A stretch of 7,999 nt of DNA from JBEKJU01 sp050011095 (lineage in GTDB: Bacteria; Desulfobacterota; Syntrophorhabdia; Syntrophorhabdales; WCHB1-27): NCBI GenBank assembly GCA_050011095.1, contig JBEKJU010000392.1, positions 1-7,999 of the forward strand. Direction: 5' to 3'. Positions 1-5,296 of this stretch are shown here, in pieces (position 1 is the stretch's first letter; each line of letters opens with the position of its first letter). A program made the position numbers and the translations under genes. Below the pieces are notes generated by a model. It was not told the origin of the DNA and did no database searches. It saw nothing but the letters and a program-made list of their open reading frames with translations.

Positions 1-1
1 C

Positions 2-1717
2 GGAGGTGATGGCGAGGTAGGGCTCCTGCCCGAGGGCCAATTGCGCCGAAAGGCCGGAAAAGGAGGATGCCCCGGCCTTCCCCGACAGGTTCTGCACCGC
101 TATTTGCCGTCCGGCGCTGTCGTAATGGAACCTTCCGCCTCTCACATCCATCGGTTGGGGGAACCGGTCGTAACCGGCGTGAAGAGTGAAGGATGGAACA
201 TCGACGATAGTCTGAAGCGGCTTTTTTTGCAGCGAATCGAAGATAACCCGGCCTTCGGCGGTTCCCCTGGGCGACCGCACCATGCCCATCTCCCTTACGA
301 AGGCGGAGGTCGGCGCGAGACGCCGCATGTAGAAAGGCAACTGCGCCAGGTCCGCGTTCACGTCGATATCGAGGCGGAACCCCGAATCTTTCCCTAGTTC
401 CAGCCGCAACTTTCCCTTTGTCCCGCGGCTTTCTCCCATCCGGGCAGCAAGATTTGTCCCCTCCAGGAAGCCGTGAGCGAGCACCATGTCCCCCTTGATC
501 CCGTCGATCGGCAGGCCGCTTTCCGGGAGGATAATCCTTCCTCCGGTAAGGGTCCCCTGACCGGCGATATGTGTCATTTCCATCATCGTGAGGAGCGAGT
601 CTCCGTGGGCGCTCAGATTTATCCCGGAGATCCTTCCCTCTCTGACGACGTCGAAGACCCTCTGCAGGACCGGAACCCTGCCCGCGAAAAACAGGGCTAT
701 TTTACGCGCTCCGCCAACATCCATGTACCGGGAGCAGACGTCCGCGGTTGCGTGAGACGATGCGGGGTCGAGGGCCAACTGTCCGGACATCCCGAGGGCC
801 GGATAGAGGCTTTCGAAATCGGAAACAGAAATCGTGGTCTTACCCCCATCCTGACGAAAGGCGCCCTTCAGGCGGACCTGCTGCAAGGCGAGGATTTCAT
901 CGCCTTTCCGCAGCGTTGAACGATCCATGCGGCTTTCCACCTCGGCCGAAAGGGCATCTGCTCCGTCCACCCGCAAACGGACGGTAAGGTCCCCCAGCGT
1001 ATCCTGAAGTCGCGGGTCCATTGAGGGAAAGAGGCGCTGGACCACGGGATCGGCAACAAAACGCATCAGTTCGAGACGCGCCTCTCCCTTGAATCCTTTC
1101 GGATCGAGCCACCCCCTGAGGGAAGCGCGCCCCCAGATGTTCGATGTGCAGGCAATCGTAATCTCCGCCCGCTTTCCCCGGAGACTGAGCCGCCCATCCA
1201 TATCGCCGAACCGGAAGGCCTGGTCGTTTCCCTCGAAGAGCGTGAGCCGCCCCTTCTCGACCGACACGACAAGGCCCGGAGCACGGATAAGCGCCCGGGA
1301 CACGATTGGAGTCACCTCATCCTCCAGGGCCCTCAAGGAAAAGGGCCGGACGCCCTGTGCGATCTTCGACTTCTCGGGCAAGGGCACGCGGATATCAGGA
1401 CCTTTAACGTCGAGCCCGGCGATCCTTGCCTCACCCCGAAAAAGCGGCAGGATCCGGGGGTAGATCGAAAGCGATTCGAAACCGCCCGAGACCTGCCCTG
1501 AAATCGTCCCCCCGATGAGGGTAATCGAAGGGCGAGGAATGAACGATATATCAATCCTCGCGGCCTGTACCCTAACCCCGGCGCTGCGTGACAGGGCCTC
1601 AATAACGTGCGCCTTCATCGGTTTCACATTGATGAATTCGGGCAGGAGGAGAAAAAAGATCACGAAAAGGGCCAGGGCGGCGGCAACGCCTGCTGCGATC
1701 CTCGGGGCTGTTCTCAT
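2..1717 (-). CDS. AsmA-family envelope protein, 5' part (3' end outside window)
   Basis: The minus frame from an ATG at 1717 stays open for 572 codons to the left edge, so this is the N-terminal part of a larger protein. It starts with a short basic N-terminus (MRTAPRIAAG) and one membrane anchor at about residues 8-27, followed by a long region rich in short beta segments and glycine. This is the pattern of AsmA/YhdP/TamB-like proteins: one inner-membrane anchor and a repetitive beta periplasmic domain. The early segment around residues 53-70 (ISFIPRPSITLIGGTISG) matches the 'P-R-P-x-L-x-x-x-G-x-x-x' style typical of AsmA N-termini. Family members are implicated in outer-membrane assembly and lipid transport between membranes; the exact role here is inference. 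The start is odd: AAGGAGG lies only 2 nt before the ATG, and no better in-frame start is seen. The gene lies 143 bp after the nrfD-like gene, with repeat copy 1 filling most of the gap. Confidence 0.8.
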   Translation of the reverse strand, partial: MRTAPRIAAGVAAALALFVIFFLLLPEFINVKPMKAHVIEALSRSAGVRVQAARIDISFIPRPSITLIGGTISGQVSGGFESLSIYPRILPLFRGEARIAGLDVKGPDIRVPLPEKSKIAQGVRPFSLRALEDEVTPIVSRALIRAPGLVVSVEKGRLTLFEGNDQAFRFGDMDGRLSLRGKRAEITIACTSNIWGRASLRGWLDPKGFKGEARLELMRFVADPVVQRLFPSMDPRLQDTLGDLTVRLRVDGADALSAEVESRMDRSTLRKGDEILALQQVRLKGAFRQDGGKTTISVSDFESLYPALGMSGQLALDPASSHATADVCSRYMDVGGARKIALFFAGRVPVLQRVFDVVREGRISGINLSAHGDSLLTMMEMTHIAGQGTLTGGRIILPESGLPIDGIKGDMVLAHGFLEGTNLAARMGESRGTKGKLRLELGKDSGFRLDIDVNADLAQLPFYMRRLAPTSAFVREMGMVRSPRGTAEGRVIFDSLQKKPLQTIVDVPSFTLHAGYDRFPQPMDVRGGRFHYDSAGRQIAVQNLSGKAGASSFSGLSAQLALGQEPYLAITS

Positions 1718-1734
1718 ACCCTCCTTACTTCTAA

Positions 1735-1852
1735 GGGCTCGTCAGAAAATAAATGGGCCATCTGGCTCGTCTTTTTGTCCGCCCGCTTCGTTGCGAAAAG
1801 GTCATGTACATCCAGTACATTTGGCCTTTCCGCGCCTCGCCGATCGGCCAAA
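1735..1852 (-). repeat. Palindromic MITE/REP-like repeat, copy 1 (shortened)
   Basis: This 118-bp stretch matches copy 2 with four mismatches by eye, from GGGCTCGTCA up to GGCCAAA. It then breaks off, lacking about 29 bp including one terminal inverted repeat. It keeps the central hairpin (ATGTAC, five-base loop, GTACAT) and lies 8 nt after the nrfD-like stop codon and 17 nt before the AsmA-like start. It therefore occupies almost the whole intergenic space and would be transcribed if the two genes share an mRNA. It is more diverged than copies 2-4, which fits an older, decaying insertion. Confidence 0.95.
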
Positions 1853-1860
1853 GGAGGATA

Positions 1861-3081
1861 TCAGACGTCTCCGTGGTATTTCGTATGCACAAAATCGCCC
1901 CGCTCGATAGGGATGGCCACCTTCATGAAGAGCGTGAAGATAAGGAGCCCCACGGCCCATACACCGAAGGAGACGAAAAGCTCGACCTGATTGGGCACGT
2001 AATCGTAAATCTCCCCAAGGGGAGAGGGCACAAAGCCGGGCAGGACAAAACCGGGCCCTTTCTCGATCCAGACGCCCACTAGGATGAACAGGCAGCCTAG
2101 ATTGAGCGTGGGGAGCCATTTCCTCGTTCGCCTTATGAGGAAAAGGAAAAAGGCTGTCACGTTGAAGCCGAGGGCCGTCCATATCCAGGGCACGAGCACC
2201 CGGTGGCCATCCAGCCCCTGGTAGAGGTACCGGAGGGAGGCAAGATACATGGTATCCGAGTAGTATTCCTTGAAGGCTTCGGCGGAGAGGAGAAACAGGT
2301 TGAGGAACATGGCATAGGCGATTAGCTCGGCGATCTTGAAAAGGGCTGAATCTTCGATCTTGATGTAGGAGGTCCGCCTGACTACCTGGAACATGAGGAT
2401 CACCATGGCCGGGCCCGAGCAGAAGGCGGACGCCAGGAACCGGGGCGCGAGGATCGACGCGTTCCAGAAAGGCCTTGCCTCCAGCCCGTTATAGAGGAAG
2501 GCCGTCACCGTGTGGATGCCCACGGCCCAGGGGATGGAGACCAGGATGAGGGGGATCACGAGTTTTTTGTTCGGTTCTTTTCCGTAGTAGAGCTTCACGA
2601 GCATGTACACGGGAATGAATATGTTGAGGATCAGGTACCCGTTAAGGACGAGCACGTCCCAGGCGAGGAGGGACCGGGGGAAGCTGAGCCATCCCACATA
2701 GGGGATGAGGTGCCAGAACCGGTCCGGCCGGCCCAGGTCGACGAAGACGAAGAGGAGGGCCATGACGATGGACGATGCCGCCCATAGCTCTCCGAGGACC
2801 ACGATCTCCTTGATCGGCCTGAAGTCGTACACGTATGCGGGTATGACGAGGAGGACGGCCGCTGCCGCCACCCCGACAAGGTAGGTGAAATTGGCGATAT
2901 ACATTCCCCACGACACCTGGTCGCGCATGTGTGTCACGATCAGCCCCTGATCGAGCTGACGCAGGTAGTATGTGAGGCCGGTCAGGATAATGCAGATCAG
3001 GAAAAGGCACCAGGCGTAGTAGAGGGGTCCCCCTGACGCCGCCAGCCTCAACGTCTTCTTGTAAAACCTCCACGCCTCCAC
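1861..3081 (-). CDS. NrfD/DsrP-family integral membrane quinol-interacting subunit
   Basis: A 406-aa polytopic membrane protein with about ten hydrophobic segments, near residues 21-40, 58-83, 94-115, 140-160, 172-195, 210-233, 250-268, 297-317, 325-340 and 366-388. The segment WGMYIANFTYLVGVAAAAV (58-76), followed by a conserved helix ending VDLGRPDR (114-121), is characteristic of the NrfD/PsrC superfamily and closest, from memory, to DsrP/HmcC-like members. These proteins have no cofactor of their own and oxidise or reduce (mena)quinol while passing electrons to a partner ferredoxin. It starts at GTG, with GAGG just upstream, 9 nt after the ferredoxin stop, so the two are almost certainly co-transcribed and translated in tandem. 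DsrP-like is preferred over a polysulfide/nitrite reductase subunit because no molybdoenzyme or NrfA gene is adjacent, but the assignment to a named complex is open. Confidence 0.9.
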   Translation of the reverse strand: MEAWRFYKKTLRLAASGGPLYYAWCLFLICIILTGLTYYLRQLDQGLIVTHMRDQVSWGMYIANFTYLVGVAAAAVLLVIPAYVYDFRPIKEIVVLGELWAASSIVMALLFVFVDLGRPDRFWHLIPYVGWLSFPRSLLAWDVLVLNGYLILNIFIPVYMLVKLYYGKEPNKKLVIPLILVSIPWAVGIHTVTAFLYNGLEARPFWNASILAPRFLASAFCSGPAMVILMFQVVRRTSYIKIEDSALFKIAELIAYAMFLNLFLLSAEAFKEYYSDTMYLASLRYLYQGLDGHRVLVPWIWTALGFNVTAFFLFLIRRTRKWLPTLNLGCLFILVGVWIEKGPGFVLPGFVPSPLGEIYDYVPNQVELFVSFGVWAVGLLIFTLFMKVAIPIERGDFVHTKYHGDV

Positions 3082-3090
3082 GTCCTCACC

Positions 3091-3993
3091 CTATTCCGCG
3101 AAGAAATAGTAAAACTTCGGCTCCGTGTTCAGATCCTCTTTGAGCCTGAACACCCTCTTGTGGTCGATCAGGTAACGTATTTCGCTGTCGGGATCGAGCA
3201 GGTTCCCGAACTTTCTCGTCCCCGTGGGACACGCCTCCACGCAGGCCGGGTATCTGCCGTTTCTCACGCGCTGGATGCAGAAGGTGCACTTATCCACCAC
3301 ATTTCTTAACCGGGGCCGGTTGCCCAGGTAGTGGACCTGCGTGTTCCATTCATTTTTTTGCAGCTTCGGCTCGGACCAGTTGAAGGTTCGGCCCCGATAA
3401 GGGCAGGCGGCCATACAGTACCTGCAGCCGATACACCAGTTATAATCGACCACGACCAGCCCGTCCGGCTCCTTCCAGGTGGCATGGACCGGGCACACCT
3501 TGACGCAGGGCGGATTCTCGCATTGCTGGCACTGGACCGGCATGTAGAAATAGCCTTCCTCGGGTACTTCAGGCGGATTATAATAATGCTCGGCCTGATC
3601 CAGATTGACGAGGTTCCCCTTTTTCAAGCGGAGCACCCTGATCCACTGGACCTGGGGGTTATGCCGCGACAGGTTGTTCTCCCTCACACAACCATAGACG
3701 CATCGCCTGCACCCGATGCAGCGCGAAAGGTCAAGGCCGTACCCCCACAGCGTGTGGGCCGTCGCCCCCTGTACGCTCACGGCGAAGGTCCGTCCGTACT
3801 TCTCCAGGTAGCGCTCCTCCAGCCTCTTGACCGTCTGCTTTTTTTCCGCGTCCGTCATCTCGAGGAAATGTCTCTGGAAAAATTGTTCCCTCGCCGCCTT
3901 GCTGCATGAGGCCAAGGAGAAGGCGGCGCCTGAGGCCCCGGCAACAGCGAGGGTGCGAAGGAATTCTCTGCGCGTAAAACGATCATGGGCCAT
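3091..3993 (-). CDS. Tat-exported four-cluster [4Fe-4S] ferredoxin, DsrO/NrfC-like
   Basis: This 300-aa protein has a twin-arginine signal (TRREFLR, residues 7-13) followed by a hydrophobic stretch, so it should be exported folded to the periplasmic side. Sixteen cysteines form four cluster motifs: C92/C95/C98/C102, C155/C158/C163/C167, C187/C190/C193/C197 and C236/C239/C251/C255. This is the complete set for the DsrO/NrfC/PsrB electron-transfer subunits, which wire an NrfD-type membrane protein to a periplasmic redox partner. The signal ends in LASC (C30), which also fits a lipobox, so it may be a Tat lipoprotein. The start ATG at 3993 overlaps the cytochrome gene end by 11 nt with only a weak Shine-Dalgarno, suggesting translational coupling. 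The stop is 9 nt before the NrfD-like gene. The function as electron carrier is firm; the complex it belongs to is inferred. Confidence 0.92.
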   Translation of the reverse strand: MAHDRFTRREFLRTLAVAGASGAAFSLASCSKAAREQFFQRHFLEMTDAEKKQTVKRLEERYLEKYGRTFAVSVQGATAHTLWGYGLDLSRCIGCRRCVYGCVRENNLSRHNPQVQWIRVLRLKKGNLVNLDQAEHYYNPPEVPEEGYFYMPVQCQQCENPPCVKVCPVHATWKEPDGLVVVDYNWCIGCRYCMAACPYRGRTFNWSEPKLQKNEWNTQVHYLGNRPRLRNVVDKCTFCIQRVRNGRYPACVEACPTGTRKFGNLLDPDSEIRYLIDHKRVFRLKEDLNTEPKFYYFFAE

Positions 3994-4549
3994 TTTGTTT
4001 ATCCAAAGGCCTGAACGGCGGGGGTTCCGGCTTCAGGGGCTTGAATTTGGGGTCGTGCGGGTTGTGGCAGTTCACGCACAGGAAATAGGTCTTTACGCCA
4101 CCCGCGAAATAGCCGATCCTCTTGCCGTGAATGCCCGCTTTCCAATCCCGGTAATTGGTCCCATGACACTGCCCGCACAGACGGTATGACTCGGTAAAAT
4201 CGATCAGGTCCCCGTTGACCAGGTGGAGCTTGTCCCTGTTTTTCGCGTCGTGACAGCCGAAGCACCAGGGCAGGGCTTCAGGCGCGTGACGAAGGTTGAT
4301 ATCCGTGTGCTCGCCCAGCTCTCTCTTCTGCGTGTTCACCTCCATGCCTTCGTGACAGGAGCTGCAGGGAAAGATACCGGGGGTAAACGGCGGCGGCGAG
4401 ACGGGAAATTCCCCGCCGCCCTGTTTGTCCGAGGCCGACGCGCACATGCCCGCCAGCAGCGCGGCCACTAAAGGAATAACGGCCGGCAGCAACAGCCGGC
4501 GGAAGATGATGCGGAAAAGCGGCAGAGGAGAAGCAGCGCTTTCAGCCAT
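3983..4549 (-). CDS. Periplasmic tetraheme cytochrome c
   Basis: A 188-aa protein (from the ATG at 4549) with a Sec signal peptide: arginines before a hydrophobic core (LLLPAVIPLVAALLAG), and likely cleavage after ASA near residue 39. The mature part has four CXXCH haem-c sites: CSSCH (62-66), CFGCH (96-100), CGQCH (125-129) and CVNCH (158-162), the last followed by NPHD as in many multihaem cytochromes. A proline-rich C-terminus (PLKPEPPPFRPLDK) ends the protein. It should pass electrons between the NrfD/ferredoxin module and periplasmic carriers. DsrJ has three haems, so this is not a plain DsrJ; a tetraheme + FeS + NrfD trio recalls the Geobacter Cbc4-type quinone oxidoreductases (from memory). 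The frame is open further upstream to a TTG at 4657 with an ATG at 4594, but 4549 puts the signal peptide at the N-terminus; neither upstream start has a Shine-Dalgarno. Confidence 0.88.
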   Translation of the reverse strand: MAESAASPLPLFRIIFRRLLLPAVIPLVAALLAGMCASASDKQGGGEFPVSPPPFTPGIFPCSSCHEGMEVNTQKRELGEHTDINLRHAPEALPWCFGCHDAKNRDKLHLVNGDLIDFTESYRLCGQCHGTNYRDWKAGIHGKRIGYFAGGVKTYFLCVNCHNPHDPKFKPLKPEPPPFRPLDKQNGP

Positions 4550-4577
4550 GAAAGTGCGCAGGGGTCCCGGCCACCAT
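4542..4577 (-). CDS. Possible 11-aa leader peptide overlapping the cytochrome start
   Basis: The only strong Shine-Dalgarno in front of the cytochrome gene (GGGGAGGA, 4585-4592) sits 7-8 nt before an ATG at 4577, which is in a different frame. That ATG opens an 11-codon ORF (MVAGTPAHFHG) ending with TGA at 4544-4542. The cytochrome ATG at 4549 lies inside its last codons in the arrangement ATGGCTGA, a classic overlap for translational coupling. Either this is a real leader ORF delivering ribosomes to the cytochrome start, or a single-base indel separates the true start from the gene. No comparative data are available to decide. Confidence 0.4.
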   Translation of the reverse strand: MVAGTPAHFHG

Positions 4578-4584
4578 GGTTTTG

Positions 4585-4592
4585 TCCTCCCC
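4585..4592 (-). promoter_or_regulatory. Shine-Dalgarno of the leader mini-ORF
   Basis: GGGGAGGA on the minus strand is well spaced for the ATG at 4577 but too far (over 30 nt) from the cytochrome ATG at 4549. It supports initiation at the mini-ORF, followed by coupled entry into the cytochrome frame. Confidence 0.5.
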
Positions 4593-4600
4593 ATATATCG

Positions 4601-4630
4601 AATATAAGGGTTCTGAAGGGCCGCGCGCAA
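4601..4630 (-). promoter_or_regulatory. Candidate sigma70-type promoter of the cytochrome-FeS-NrfD operon
   Basis: On the minus strand TTGCGC (4630-4625) and TATATT (4606-4601) are separated by 18 bp. Transcription would start near 4594, giving a very short leader that begins just before the GGGGAGGA ribosome site. The -35 is weak (TTG only) and the rest of 4594-4709 shows no other clear signal. It is offered because it lies in the only non-repeat gap upstream of this operon. Confidence 0.35.
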
Positions 4631-4709
4631 TGGCGGCCGGATGTGTATTCCCCGCAAAACCGTTCATGAAGCCCGTAGGGCTGTTCGGTGAGGGTTGAGG
4701 GATGCCTTA

Positions 4710-4856
4710 GGGCTCGTCAGGAAATAAATGGGTCATCCGGCTCGTCCTTTTGTCCGCCCGCTTCGTTGCGAAAAGGTCATGTACATCCAGTACATTTGGC
4801 CTTTCCGCGCCTCGCCGATCGGCCAAAAATCCTTCGCCATCTGACTCATTTATTTC
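4710..4856 (-). repeat. Palindromic MITE/REP-like repeat, copy 2 (147 bp)
   Basis: This full 147-bp copy differs from copy 3 at two positions by eye. Read on the minus strand it begins GAAATAAATGAGTCA and ends TGACCCATTTATTTC followed by TGACGAGCCC. The terminal GAAATAAATG and CATTTATTTC are inverted repeats. The arms continue as an imperfect palindrome to a centre ATGTAC-TGGAT-GTACAT, so the transcript could fold into one long hairpin of about 65-nt arms. It starts two bases after the stop codon of the ORF at 4859-5296. It has no U-tract and is not an obvious terminator, though it could stabilise or attenuate the mRNA between the gyrB unit and the cytochrome operon. Confidence 0.97.
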
Positions 4857-4858
4857 CT

Positions 4859-5296
4859 TCACAGCTTGATCTTCTGGATGGTGACCAGCTTCGTCAGGAT
4901 GTCGACCCGCCCTTTTTTCGCCTGCATCTCCAGCATCCCGTCTATGAGTTCGGCGATCCGCCTGTCCATTTTCGACTTTGGCGCAAAAAGCTTCGTTATC
5001 TCTCCCGCTACCTCCGCGACCGTGCCCTTTTCCAGGGCGAGCCCCGCGCGCACCGCATCGAGGGCCGCGGTGGCGCGCCTGTGCTCCACTTTTCTTTCCT
5101 GGACGGTCCTTACCGTCTTTTCGAGCAGGAGCACGGTCTCTTCCGTCTCCTTGATATCGTCCTCAAGGTACTCCTCATATTCCCCGCTGAGCGCCTCATA
5201 GGCCCCCCGGACCTCCAAATACGAGCCGGCGAGCCGAAGCACGCCCTCCCGCGTCGGGTGGTTTATCAGCTCCATGAGCCATTCGGTCTCCTCCAA
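4859..5296 (-). CDS. Helical protein of unknown function, possibly translated on its own as well as fused to GyrB
   Basis: These 145 codons form the far C-terminal part of the gyrB frame but have their own initiation signal: AAGGAGG (5309-5303), a 6-nt spacer, then TTG at 5296. I do not recognise the family. The sequence is highly charged and looks mostly alpha-helical, with a stretch rich in E, K and leucine/valine from about residue 28 to 75 (EYEEYLEDDIKETEETVLLL and on) that could form a coiled coil. The C-terminus is lysine-rich (KLVTIQKIKL). There is no signal peptide, membrane segment or cysteine motif. It is not part of any normal GyrB C-terminus known to me. Direct repeat copies 3 and 2 bracket it. 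The simplest reading is a formerly separate gene downstream of gyrB, joined to it when the repeat removed the gyrB stop. Confidence 0.6.
   Translation of the reverse strand: MEETEWLMELINHPTREGVLRLAGSYLEVRGAYEALSGEYEEYLEDDIKETEETVLLLEKTVRTVQERKVEHRRATAALDAVRAGLALEKGTVAEVAGEITKLFAPKSKMDRRIAELIDGMLEMQAKKGRVDILTKLVTIQKIKL

Noticed and set aside
41..1463. Several plus- and minus-strand ORFs of 60-150 codons across the left 1.7 kb
   Set aside because: They lie in other frames of the AsmA-like gene, which is open throughout and explains the region.
4550..4657. Longer cytochrome N-terminus from TTG 4657 or ATG 4594
   Set aside because: It would put 36 or 15 residues ahead of the signal peptide, and neither start has a ribosome site. 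The ATG at 4594 would also overlap the predicted transcription start.
4710..4856. Repeat copy 2 as a Rho-independent terminator
   Set aside because: There is a strong hairpin but no run of T after it on the minus strand.
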